64,000 bases of DNA, taken from assembly GCF_014649735.1 (NCBI RefSeq), contig NZ_BMTP01000009.1, positions 248,001 through 312,000 of the forward strand. The letters run 5' to 3'. Within the stretch, counting starts at the first letter, position 1. The number at the start of each line of letters is the position of its first letter. The notes under the pieces are model-generated. The model ran no database searches, was not told the origin of the DNA, and worked only from the letters and a program-made list of their open reading frames with translations. The position numbers and the translations under genes were made by a program. Source of the DNA: Streptomyces lavendofoliae. Lineage in GTDB: Bacteria > Actinomycetota > Actinomycetes > Streptomycetales > Streptomycetaceae. Positions 9,317-17,724 of the stretch are shown piece by piece.

Positions 9317-9356
9317 GGAGGGCGGCACCCCCGGGAACCCGGGGGTGCCGCCCTCC
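9317..9356. terminator. Bidirectional terminator between converging operons
   Basis: A perfect 19-bp inverted repeat (GGAGGGCGGCACCCCCGGG at 9317-9335, its complement at 9338-9356) lies 22 bp after the exporter stop and is followed by GTCTT. It sits between the plus-strand exporter operon and the 3' end of the minus-strand sbnB operon, so it can serve both. Confidence 0.9.
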
Positions 9357-9443
9357 GTCTTGGGAGCGGCACGGTGACCGCCCCGGCGCCGCGTCACGCC
9401 CACCGCGCGGGCGGCCGGACGCGGTGCCGTCCGGCCGCCGCCG

Positions 9444-10469
9444 TCACGCGTAACGGCTGAGGTCGTGGAAGAAGTTGTCGACCGGGGTGGCCAGCCCGCG
9501 CCGCAGGGCCTCCTGGTACACCGTGACGCCGACCGCGAGGTCGAGCACTCCGAGACCGAACGGGGAGAAGATCACCGGCCGGTCGGCGGACGGCCGCACC
9601 TTGCCGTTCATCACGTCGTACAGCGTGCCGTCGATGAAGTCCCGGTGGCCGCAGAGCTGCTCGGCCAGGTGCGGGGAGGTGTCGGCCTTGAGGCAGTGCT
9701 CCACGTCGTCCACGACGTTGGTGGAGTTGAGGATGATCTCCGGCGACAGGTCGCGCAGCGAGACGTGCAGGACCGTCGGGTTGTGGGCGAACCAGTCGAG
9801 GTCGTGCACGTGCGGGGTGCCGGCCGTGGTCGCGAAGACGATCAGGTCGGAGGCGCGGACGGCCTCCTCGGCGCCCGGCGCCACCGTGATCCGCCCGGGG
9901 CGGCCCAGGCCGGTCAGGTAACCGCGGAAGGACTCGGCGTACTCGGCGCTGGTGTCGTGGATGGTGATCGTGTCGAACTCCCAGCCCGTCGCGGCCAGGT
10001 ACTTCTCGATGTACCGGGCGATCAGGCCGGTGCCCACGAAGGACACGCTGCGGGGCCGGTCGCGGTCGGTGTGCAGCTGCGCGGCGGCGAACGCGGCGGA
10101 GGCGGCGGTCCGCGTGGCGCTGATGATCGAGCTCTCGAGGCAGGCGAAGGGGTAGCCGGTCTCGTGGTCGTTCAGGATCAGCACGGCGGAGGCGCGGGGC
10201 AGGCCGCTGGCGATGTTCGCCGGGAAGCTGGAGATCCACTTGATGCCGTCGACCCCGAACTCCCCGCCGAGCGCCGCCGGCAGGGCGATGATCCGGGAGT
10301 CGGGGCGGTCGGGGAAGCGCAGGAAGTAGCTGGGCGGGTTGACGGTCTGCTGCTCACCGTGGGTCAGGTAGGCGCGGCGTACGACGTCGACGACCGCCTG
10401 CGGGTCGCCGTCGAGGATCTCGTTCACCGTGGCTCCGCCGATGACGGAGAAACGGGGTGCTGCGGACAT
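9444..10469 (-). CDS. sbnB: SbnB-like N-(2-amino-2-carboxyethyl)-L-glutamate dehydrogenase (L-Dap synthesis)
   Basis: The 341-residue protein is an ornithine-cyclodeaminase/mu-crystallin family dehydrogenase of the SbnB type. In staphyloferrin B synthesis SbnB oxidatively cleaves the SbnA product to L-2,3-diaminopropionate and 2-oxoglutarate with NAD. Seen here are the N-terminal substrate region with GIKWISSFPAN, the dinucleotide fold SFVGTGLIARY, and the family C-terminus (FSPFGLGVLDLAVG). The ATG at 10469 has GGAG about 7 bp upstream. It is the last gene of a long minus-strand run whose far end is sbnA (30376-31416), so the Dap pair brackets the minus-strand gene set. That placement supports Dap as a precursor of the cluster product. 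Confidence 0.9.
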   Translation of the reverse strand: MSAAPRFSVIGGATVNEILDGDPQAVVDVVRRAYLTHGEQQTVNPPSYFLRFPDRPDSRIIALPAALGGEFGVDGIKWISSFPANIASGLPRASAVLILNDHETGYPFACLESSIISATRTAASAAFAAAQLHTDRDRPRSVSFVGTGLIARYIEKYLAATGWEFDTITIHDTSAEYAESFRGYLTGLGRPGRITVAPGAEEAVRASDLIVFATTAGTPHVHDLDWFAHNPTVLHVSLRDLSPEIILNSTNVVDDVEHCLKADTSPHLAEQLCGHRDFIDGTLYDVMNGKVRPSADRPVIFSPFGLGVLDLAVGVTVYQEALRRGLATPVDNFFHDLSRYA

Positions 10470-10522
10470 GGGAACTCCAGAAAAGGGTGATGGGGTGGGT
10501 CGGTGGTCCGGTGGTCGGTCGC

Positions 10523-11890
10523 TCAGCCCGCGCTCCGGTCCGCGAGGCGCCGCAGGAACAGCGCTTCGGCGGTGGCCATGCGGGCGAGCAGAGTGGGGTC
10601 GACGCTCTCGTCGACGGAGTGGATGCGCGAGGACGGGTCCTGCACGCCGAGCAGCAGGAACTCGGCGTCCGGATGGAGGTCCGCGAGGGTGACGCAGACG
10701 GGGATCGACCCGCCCTGCCCGGTGTACGCGGGCTCCGTCCCGAAGACGTCCCTCATGGCGGTGCGCATGGCGCGGTGGGCCGGCCCGCCGGTGGCCGCCT
10801 CGAACGGCTCCCAGGCGCCGAGCCGGTCGACGGTGACCTCCGCGCCGCAGGCGTCCGCCGCCTCCAGGTGGCGGGCCAGCGCCTCCCGGGCGTCGACGGC
10901 GGGCGTGCCGGGCGGCACCCGCAGACTCACCAGGGCGCGGGCCCGCGCCTGGACGGTGGAGGTGGCGCCGGACACGCCGGGGCAGTCGATGCCCAGGACG
11001 GTCGCGGCGGGCCGCGCCCACACCAGGTCGGCCGGCTCGCCGCCGCCGGTGAGCGGCACCGCCGGGAGCACCTCGGCGTCCTCGCGGAACCGGTCGGCCG
11101 GGTAGGGGGCTCCCGCCCACGTCCGGCCGGTGTCCAGACCGTCGACGACCGTGCCGCCGTCCTCGTCGTACAGGCTGTCGAGCACCCGGATCAGCGCGAC
11201 GAGCGCGTCCGGGGCCGCCCCGCCGAAGCTGCCCGAGTGGACGTTCGCGGCGAGGGTGCGGGTGCGCACCTCCACCGTGACCATGCCGCGCAGCGACGTG
11301 GTGAGGGTCGGGGTGCCGACGGCCGTGTTGCCGGTGTCGGCGATCACGACGGCGTCCGCCGCCAGCAGCTCGGGGTGCCGCTCGGCGTAGCGTTCGAGGC
11401 CCCCGGTGCCCTGTTCCTCGGATCCCTCGGCGACGAACTTCACGTGCACCGGCGGCATGCCCCCGTGGACCTCCGCCAGCGCCCGCAGCGCCGTGAGGTG
11501 CATCAGGACGTTGCCCTTGCAGTCGGCGGCGCCGCGCCCGTACCAGCGTTCCCCGACCTCGGTGAGCCGGAACGGGTCCGTCGCCCAGGCGGCCTCGTCG
11601 ATCGGCGGCTGTACGTCGTAGTGCGCGTACAGCAGCACGGTCGGCGACCCGGCCGGTGCGGGCAGCTCGCCCCACACGGCCTTGCTGCCGTCCGGGGTCT
11701 CCAGCAGGCGGACGCCGGTGAAGTCCAGGGCGGACAGCGCCCGCGCGATCCACCGGGCGGCGGCCTCGCACTCGCTCGCCGGGAAGAGCGAGGCGTCGGC
11801 CACCGAGCGGAACGCGACGAGTTCGGCCAGCTCCCGGCGGGCCAGGGGCATCAGGGCCTGTACGGCGTCGGCCAGGGCCCGCGGGCTCAT
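10523..11890 (-). CDS. M20-family metallopeptidase (dipeptidase type)
   Basis: The 455-residue protein is a zinc peptidase of the ArgE/DapE/carnosinase group. Metal-binding and catalytic motifs are present in order: YAHYDVQP (His and Asp), GRGAADCKG (Asp), EGSEEQG (Glu pair), the VIADTGN Asp and a C-terminal IHSVDE His. A dimerisation insert occupies the middle. Its ATG overlaps the upstream ATP-grasp gene by ATGA, implying translational coupling. In this setting it may hydrolyse or trim a dipeptide intermediate, or remove a protecting residue from an inactive precursor. These are inferences, since the family acts on many N-acyl amino acids and dipeptides. Confidence 0.88.
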   Translation of the reverse strand: MSPRALADAVQALMPLARRELAELVAFRSVADASLFPASECEAAARWIARALSALDFTGVRLLETPDGSKAVWGELPAPAGSPTVLLYAHYDVQPPIDEAAWATDPFRLTEVGERWYGRGAADCKGNVLMHLTALRALAEVHGGMPPVHVKFVAEGSEEQGTGGLERYAERHPELLAADAVVIADTGNTAVGTPTLTTSLRGMVTVEVRTRTLAANVHSGSFGGAAPDALVALIRVLDSLYDEDGGTVVDGLDTGRTWAGAPYPADRFREDAEVLPAVPLTGGGEPADLVWARPAATVLGIDCPGVSGATSTVQARARALVSLRVPPGTPAVDAREALARHLEAADACGAEVTVDRLGAWEPFEAATGGPAHRAMRTAMRDVFGTEPAYTGQGGSIPVCVTLADLHPDAEFLLLGVQDPSSRIHSVDESVDPTLLARMATAEALFLRRLADRSAG

Positions 11891-13143
11891 GAGAAGCGGA
11901 CGGCCGAGGCCGCCAGGGCGCGCAGTTCGGCCTCGTGCTCCGCCGAGTCGGCGGTGAAGATGACGTGTCCCAGGCGGCAGCGCAGGTCGCGGGCCTCCGG
12001 CACGGGGTCCCCCGGCCCGAGGTACATGCGCACCTCGGTCACCCGGGGGTGGCGCGCGAGCGCGTCCACCCCGTCGATCCGGCCGAGGGTGGTGAGGCCG
12101 GGCGCGGTGAAGAAGTGCACCGCGGCGTACGGCGCGACGGGCCGGGCCCGGGGCCAGACCGCCTCGGGGTCGAGCCCGACGTGCGAGGCGACCATGACGT
12201 GACGCAGCGAGACGCCCGTGGCGAGGTGGATCAGCTCGGCGATGCGGTCGCCCGCGAGGCGGGCACCCACCTCGATGAGCACGGGCCCCTCGTCGGTGAG
12301 GCGGAGCTCCGCGTGGAAGGGGCCCAGGGCGATGCCCAGGCACGTCACGACGGCCGAGGTGTACTCCTCGATCGCCTCCCGGACCTCCGGTGCGAGGTCG
12401 GCCCGCACCACGTGGCCCAGCTCCACGAAATACGGCTCGGCGCCCAGCAGTTTGCGGGTGACCGAGACGATGGTGACCCGGCCCCGGTCCACGTACCCCT
12501 CGACGGAGAACTCGGGCCCCACGAGGTACTGCTCCACCAGCGCGCGGCCGTCCTCCGGCTGGTCGAAGACGAAGTCGGCGTGGTCGGCGAGGACGCGGTA
12601 GGCGGACTCCAGCCCCGCGCGGTCCTCGACCCGGCTGACCTGGATGGACCCGGATCCGGCCGCCGGCTTCAGGACGCACGGGAAGCCGACGGCGCGGGCG
12701 GCGGCGTCGAGGTCGTCGACGCCGGCCACCTCGGCGTACCGGGGCACCCGGAGGCCCGCCTTGGCCAGCACCGCGCGCATCAGGGTCTTGTCCCGGACGG
12801 CTTCGGCGGTCTCGACGGGCTGGCCGGGGAGGCCCAGCAGGTGGGCCAGCCGGGCGGCGGCGTCCACGTAGAACTCGGAGCCCGACACCACGCCGTCCAG
12901 CGGGGTCCGCGCGTGGACCCCGGCGGCGGCCTCCGCCAGCGCGTCCGGGTCGTTGGTGTCCACGACCACGAAGGTGTCGATCTCGCCCCGGGCGGCGGCG
13001 GGCACCACGCGGTCGGCGGCGTCGTGGGAGAAGACCACGGTCTCCAGGCCGAGGTCGCGGGCGGCGCCGAGCAGGGTCAGCCCCGAGGACATGGGCTCGA
13101 TCACCAGCAGCCGCTGGGGCGCGGCCGGTGGGGTGTGGGGCAT
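11887..13143 (-). CDS. ATP-grasp ligase (amino-acid/peptide ligase type)
   Basis: The 418-residue protein has the ATP-grasp layout: N-terminal pre-ATP-grasp domain (RLLVIEPMSSGLTLLGAARD), an ATP-binding Lys in PCVLKPAAGSGSIQV, an EQYLVGPEFSVEGYV segment and the metal-binding end FHAELRLTDEGPVLIEVGARLAGD. This is the arrangement of L-amino-acid ligases (BacD, DdaF), which form amide bonds through acyl phosphates. The ATG at 13143 has AAGGAG about 6 bp upstream; an upstream in-frame ATG near 13170 is less likely. It is similar to the ATP-grasp half of the fusion at 14444-16714. It probably joins an amino acid to a diamino acid or peptide. The partner substrates cannot be read from sequence. Confidence 0.88.
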   Translation of the reverse strand: MPHTPPAAPQRLLVIEPMSSGLTLLGAARDLGLETVVFSHDAADRVVPAAARGEIDTFVVVDTNDPDALAEAAAGVHARTPLDGVVSGSEFYVDAAARLAHLLGLPGQPVETAEAVRDKTLMRAVLAKAGLRVPRYAEVAGVDDLDAAARAVGFPCVLKPAAGSGSIQVSRVEDRAGLESAYRVLADHADFVFDQPEDGRALVEQYLVGPEFSVEGYVDRGRVTIVSVTRKLLGAEPYFVELGHVVRADLAPEVREAIEEYTSAVVTCLGIALGPFHAELRLTDEGPVLIEVGARLAGDRIAELIHLATGVSLRHVMVASHVGLDPEAVWPRARPVAPYAAVHFFTAPGLTTLGRIDGVDALARHPRVTEVRMYLGPGDPVPEARDLRCRLGHVIFTADSAEHEAELRALAASAVRFS

Positions 13144-13193
13144 GGGTGTCTCCTTGTGCTGGTCACGCATGAGGACGGTGAGCTGCCGGAAGC

Positions 13194-14447
13194 TCATCGG
13201 GTCTCCCGCTCGGGAAGATCCCGGGCGGAAGCACCCCGCGTGGGGGAGGAGGCCGCCAGGGGCGAGAGGCTGATGCCGCCCAGAACGTACTCCACGGCCT
13301 GGCCGATGGTGAGTTCGCGCTCCTCCATGCGGCTCTCGTGCCCTTCGTCGATGTGCGCCTGCCGGTGCCAGAACGCGTAGTGCCACGCGTGGTCGGCCGG
13401 GACGACGTGGTGCAGGTCGTGCGCCGGCAGGTCCGAGACCAGGACCCCGAACCGGGCGGGCGTCTGGACGCACACCATCCTGGCGAGCCACCGGCCCCAC
13501 TGCAGCGCGCTCCGGGCGGCCGGCAGCCCGCGGGCGGGCAGCGGCTCCAGACAGAACCGGGCCCAGCAGCGCGCGACGTAGTCGGCGCGGCCGGCCGGGG
13601 CCCCGTCGAACGCCATCCACGGATGCTCCGAGATCGTCTGGAACAGGGCGGCCCAGTGGAACAGGACCAGCCACGGCACGAGGAACGCCACCGAGAACTC
13701 CACACCGTCCATCAGCAGTCCGAGCAGCACCAGGAAGGCCACCCAGACGGTCGAGGCGACGCGTCTGGTCCAGGTCGCGGTCAGGAAGTTGGTACGGATG
13801 CGGAAGGTGACGAAGGGCAGGTGCAGCCGGGGCGAGAACGGTGTGCGGTACAGCGTACGGCGCAACTCGGCCATGGGCCTGCCGGGCCGGAAGCCGAGGT
13901 ACATCAGGAACCCCGAGTCCGGGTCCTTGATCGTGGTGAAGACCTTGCGGTTGTGGTGGTTGCGGATGTGGTCCTCGAAGATGTCCTCGTAGTTCGAGGT
14001 GAGGCTGATGGCGCTGGACACCACCTGGACCACCTTGTCGACGCGCCTGTTCCCCGACACCTCCTTGTGGACGGCGTGGTGGCTCCACGTCACCTGGAGC
14101 TTGCGGACGGCGTTGACCGTCACCAGCCAGGTGACCGGCAGGACGGCGGCGGCGTACCAGCCCAGGAGCCGTACGGCGTACACACTGCCGAGGACGGCCG
14201 CCACCAGCTGAAAAAGCGTCAGGAACCAGTTGACCAGCGGCGGTGTGATCCAGCCCGGAGCCTTCTGTCCGGGCGCGGCCTTGCCGGAGAAGAGCGTGAT
14301 CAACTGCTGGGTCCAGTCCGGGAACCGCTCGGCGTACTCCCGTCTCAGCTGTTCCATGGAAGCCGATATGCCGACGGGGGTGGGGGTTTCCTGCGCCACG
14401 GATCTCCTCGGGAATCGATGCGTCTCGGGCCCGCGTCCGGCCGTCAT
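13194..14447 (-). CDS. Membrane di-iron fatty-acid-desaturase-like enzyme
   Basis: The 417-residue membrane protein has the three histidine clusters of integral-membrane desaturases and hydroxylases: SHHAVH, EDHIRNHH and HDLHH. Hydrophobic pairs lie near residues 65-110 and 210-260. The family uses O2 and two irons to desaturate or hydroxylate unactivated carbons. No fatty-acid genes are nearby, so the substrate may be an amino-acid side chain or carrier-bound residue. I use the ATG at 14447, which overlaps the upstream fusion gene's stop (ATGA); an internal Met (MEQLRREY, about residue 31) is an alternative start. Confidence 0.82.
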   Translation of the reverse strand: MTAGRGPETHRFPRRSVAQETPTPVGISASMEQLRREYAERFPDWTQQLITLFSGKAAPGQKAPGWITPPLVNWFLTLFQLVAAVLGSVYAVRLLGWYAAAVLPVTWLVTVNAVRKLQVTWSHHAVHKEVSGNRRVDKVVQVVSSAISLTSNYEDIFEDHIRNHHNRKVFTTIKDPDSGFLMYLGFRPGRPMAELRRTLYRTPFSPRLHLPFVTFRIRTNFLTATWTRRVASTVWVAFLVLLGLLMDGVEFSVAFLVPWLVLFHWAALFQTISEHPWMAFDGAPAGRADYVARCWARFCLEPLPARGLPAARSALQWGRWLARMVCVQTPARFGVLVSDLPAHDLHHVVPADHAWHYAFWHRQAHIDEGHESRMEERELTIGQAVEYVLGGISLSPLAASSPTRGASARDLPERETR

Positions 14448-16714
14448 GACCCGGCCACCCGCACGGCCAGCAGCCGTCCGGCCTCGTCCAGGCTCTTGAG
14501 CACGCTCTCCTGCGCGTCGCCCGCGGCGATCACGTGACCGAGCCGGTCGTAGGCGTTCCGCGGCGCCCGCACCGCACGGCCCGCCGCCGCGGTGATCCGG
14601 AGCTGCTCCACGCCGGGCACCCGCCGCGCCTCGTCCACGCCGTCGACCGAGGCGAGGACCCCGTCCCCGTCGGCGGCCAGGAACCGGATGCCGGCGGCGG
14701 CGTCCCGGACGGCGTCCAGCTCGGGAGCCAGCCCGCACGCCGCGCGCAACTGCTGCTCCAGCAGCTCCACGCCGGTCGCGAGCCGGATCAGCTCGGGAAT
14801 CATGCCGCCGGCCAGGCGGGGGTTGACCTCCACGACGAGCGGCCCGCGCGCCGACAGCCGCACCTCGGTGTGGGTGGGACCGGTCTCGATGCCCAGCGCC
14901 GCGAGCGCGGCGGCGGTGGTCGCGCGCAGCGCGTCCGCGTCCGCCTCGGCGAGCGGGGCGGGGAAGACGTGCTGCCGCTCGACGAAGTGGGGACCCTCCG
15001 AGACCGTCTTGGCGGTGATGCCCACGCACACGTGCACCGCGCCGGTGCTGAACATCTCGACGCTGTACTCGGGGCCCTCGACGTACTCCTCCAGCAGGGC
15101 GGTACGCGCGGTCGGCAGGCCCCGGACGTTGACCTCGACGGCCAGGACGCGCTCCACGTGCGCGAGCACCTCGGCGCGGGACCGGCACAGCAGCACGTCG
15201 TTGGACCCGGAGTCGTCGGCCGGCTTGACCACGCAGGGCAGTCCGACCCGGTCGACCGCCTCCGCGACCTCGGCGGCGGAGCGGACGACGGCGTACCCGG
15301 GCTGTCCCACGCCCGCGGCCTCCAGCAGCCCCCGGGCCGTCGCCTTGTTGCGGGCCGCCGCCGTGGCCCGCGGCGGGTTGCCGGGCAGGCCCAGCCACTC
15401 GGCCAGACGGGACACCACCGGGACGTAGAAGTCGCTGGTCGTGGTGATGCCGGCGATCCGGTCGCGGGGGAAGCGCCCGCTGATCGCCTCCCGGAGCGCG
15501 CGCTCCGTGGACGTGTCACAGCGCACGATCTCGCACCCGGTCTCCGGCGCGCCCGCGTACCGCTCGGGCGCGTCCGTCAGCAGGACCGGCTCCAGGTCCA
15601 GCCGGCGGGCCAGTTCGAGGGCGAGGACCCCGGTGCCGGAGGTGTTGGCCTCCACGAACAGGAGGGTGCGCGGCCGCCGCGCGGCGGGCCGCTGGACGGC
15701 GTACGACCAGGTGGCGACCTCCGTGCCGGGGGAGACCTCGGCCGGTTCGGCCGCCGAGGGCAGTGCGGCCAGGGAGCGCTCGGCCCAGTACGCGTCGCTG
15801 TAGACGTTGTCGGCGTACCGGTCGCCCCGGTCGGGGAAGATGCCGACGATCCGCGTGCCGGGGGCCGCCCGGCGGGCCACGTCGTGCAGCACCCGGTACA
15901 CCGAGCCGGAGGTGTTCCCGGCGAAGATCTGCTGTTCGCGGGCGAGGTCCCGGGTGGCCTCGAACGCCTCGCGGTCGTTGAGCCAGTGGATCTCGTCGAC
16001 GAGGCCCCGGTCGAGGTTGGCCGGGATCAGGCTGTTGCCCAGACCGCCCTGGAGCCGGCCGGGGTTGTCCGGCTGGCCGAAGACCACGCTGCCGACGCAG
16101 TCGACGGCGACCACCCGCAGACCCGGCAGGGACCGGCGCAGGGCGCGCGCCGATCCGGACAGCGAACCCCCACTGCCGACGGACCCGACGAGCACGTCCA
16201 CGGAGCCCAGGTCGGCGAGGATCTCGTCGGCCAGGAAGCGGTAGGCGCCCGGGTTGTCCGGGTTGCTGTACTGGCGGGGCCAGAACGCGCCGGGCAGCTC
16301 GCGGATCAGCTCCTCCAGCCGCTCCAGCCGCGCGCTCTGCCAGCCGGCGCCGGTCATGGCCCCGACCACGTGCACCCGGCAGCCCAGCGCCCGCAGTTTG
16401 GCGTGCGTGGTGGGGTCGATACGGGGGTCGGTGACGATGTGCACGGGGTGACCCAGGCGGGCGCCGACCAGGGCGACCCCCAGGGCCATCGTGCCCGACG
16501 AGCTCTCGATGATGGGAGCGCCCTCGGCGAGTTCGCCGGTCCTGCGGGCCTCCAGGATGGAGTGCCGGGCGACCCGGTCCTTCATCCCGTACAGGTTCTG
16601 CAGCTCCAGCTTGGCGTAGACCTCGACCGAGTCGGGGAGGCCGGGGTCCATGACGAGTCTGACCAGCGGGGTGTGGCCGATCGCGTCGACGATGCTCTGG
16701 TAGGGCATGTTCAC
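14444..16714 (-). CDS. Cysteine-synthase-fold PLP enzyme fused to an ATP-grasp ligase
   Basis: This 756-residue protein combines two enzymes. Residues ~1-310 are a cysteine-synthase/SbnA-fold PLP domain with likely PLP Lys45 (LYGMKDRVA), the phosphate-binding ESSSGTMALG loop and GSVGSGGSLSG. Residues ~345-756 are an ATP-grasp domain with PCVVKPADDSGSNDV, LLEEYVEGPEYSVEMF and THTEVRLSARGPLVVEVNPRLAGG. The PLP half probably performs beta-replacement on a phosphorylated hydroxy-amino acid, and the ATP-grasp half would ligate the product. It lies just after a threonine-kinase-like gene and an argininosuccinate-lyase homologue, a trio proposed for 2,3-diaminobutyrate synthesis in pacidamycin and friulimycin clusters. 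The start is a GTG at 16714 or the ATG two codons later; the RBS is weak. The stop overlaps the desaturase ATG. Confidence 0.87.
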   Translation of the reverse strand: MNMPYQSIVDAIGHTPLVRLVMDPGLPDSVEVYAKLELQNLYGMKDRVARHSILEARRTGELAEGAPIIESSSGTMALGVALVGARLGHPVHIVTDPRIDPTTHAKLRALGCRVHVVGAMTGAGWQSARLERLEELIRELPGAFWPRQYSNPDNPGAYRFLADEILADLGSVDVLVGSVGSGGSLSGSARALRRSLPGLRVVAVDCVGSVVFGQPDNPGRLQGGLGNSLIPANLDRGLVDEIHWLNDREAFEATRDLAREQQIFAGNTSGSVYRVLHDVARRAAPGTRIVGIFPDRGDRYADNVYSDAYWAERSLAALPSAAEPAEVSPGTEVATWSYAVQRPAARRPRTLLFVEANTSGTGVLALELARRLDLEPVLLTDAPERYAGAPETGCEIVRCDTSTERALREAISGRFPRDRIAGITTTSDFYVPVVSRLAEWLGLPGNPPRATAAARNKATARGLLEAAGVGQPGYAVVRSAAEVAEAVDRVGLPCVVKPADDSGSNDVLLCRSRAEVLAHVERVLAVEVNVRGLPTARTALLEEYVEGPEYSVEMFSTGAVHVCVGITAKTVSEGPHFVERQHVFPAPLAEADADALRATTAAALAALGIETGPTHTEVRLSARGPLVVEVNPRLAGGMIPELIRLATGVELLEQQLRAACGLAPELDAVRDAAAGIRFLAADGDGVLASVDGVDEARRVPGVEQLRITAAAGRAVRAPRNAYDRLGHVIAAGDAQESVLKSLDEAGRLLAVRVAGS

Positions 16715-16731
16715 ATCCGTTGTGGGGAGGG

Positions 16732-17724
16732 TCAGGAGGCCGGCTGACGGCAGGAGTGGTAGAGCGTGGCGGCGCCGGCCAGCCGGGCGGCACGGTCACG
16801 CGCCTCGGACGCCTTGCGCGTGTACTCGGGGTCGGACCGCGCGATCAGCACCCCGAGGGCGGTGCCGCTGTGGGCGACCGCGACGCCGAGCGCGTCGACG
16901 TCGCGGGAGATGGCGATCATCTGCCGCAGCAGCCTCTTGGGCCGCAGCCGCTCGTTCATCACCGCGCTGCGGGTCGCCACCTCGCCCACCGCCCGGAGGT
17001 CCCCGCCGCGCACGGCGTGGGTGACGCGGGCGAGGAGGTCCTCGTACTCGAGGCGCTCGGCCCGGGAGAAGTCCTTGGGCCGCCGGTTGAACTCGATGGT
17101 GTCGACCACGCCTCCCTCCTCCACCCCGACGATGGTCAGCGGCGGCAGGGTGCCGATGCGCTCCCTCAGCCGCACCTCGCGGTGGTAGTAGGAGACGATC
17201 CCGGGATACATCACGCCGTCGGTCGGTTCGATCCGCCGCAGGAAGTGCTCGACGGTCTCGGGGCCGGCCTGGAGGCCCAGCGCGCGCGCCACGGCGCGGG
17301 CGGTGGCGGTGAGGTCGGCGGAGGAACTGGCCAGCCCCTTGCCCTCGGGGAGCTCCCCGCGCAGGTGCAGGTGCCCGCCGCCGCCGAACCCGTACTCGCT
17401 CAGCATCAGTTCGGCGAGGTGACGGGCCCGGTGCTTGTGCGCGGGGAAGACCGACACGCCGGCGCGTTCGGGGCCGGCGGTGAAGACCGCCGTGGCGCCG
17501 CGGTCGATCGGCAGCGTGACCAGGAAGTCGAGCTGTTCGTGGGCGGTGGCCCCCTGGAGCAGTTCGCCGAAGGTTCCCGGAGCGCTGCCGGTGCCGGTCG
17601 GGGACGGGCCGGCCTGTGGGCCGGCCTGCCGGGCGATCCGGGGGGCGGCCTGCGGCGCGGTCTGCGGGGCGGTCAGCGGGGCGGTCTGCGGGGCGATCAC
17701 CCCCGCGCCGTCGGCGGGTCTCAT
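16732..17724 (-). CDS. GHMP kinase, L-threonine kinase (PduX)-like
   Basis: The 330-residue protein starts with ~40 residues of Ala/Pro/Gln repeats, then a GHMP kinase domain. Motif 1 reads APGTFGELLQG, as in PduX-type threonine kinases (GTCGELVQG), and the ATP-binding loop reads GELPEGKGLASSSAD. PduX phosphorylates free L-threonine to O-phospho-L-threonine. Here the product would be the leaving-group substrate for the PLP domain encoded 18 bp downstream, giving a 2,3-diaminobutyrate route together with the lyase upstream. Serine as substrate, giving O-phosphoserine, is the alternative. The ATG overlaps the lyase stop (ATGA). Confidence 0.85.
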   Translation of the reverse strand: MRPADGAGVIAPQTAPLTAPQTAPQAAPRIARQAGPQAGPSPTGTGSAPGTFGELLQGATAHEQLDFLVTLPIDRGATAVFTAGPERAGVSVFPAHKHRARHLAELMLSEYGFGGGGHLHLRGELPEGKGLASSSADLTATARAVARALGLQAGPETVEHFLRRIEPTDGVMYPGIVSYYHREVRLRERIGTLPPLTIVGVEEGGVVDTIEFNRRPKDFSRAERLEYEDLLARVTHAVRGGDLRAVGEVATRSAVMNERLRPKRLLRQMIAISRDVDALGVAVAHSGTALGVLIARSDPEYTRKASEARDRAARLAGAATLYHSCRQPAS

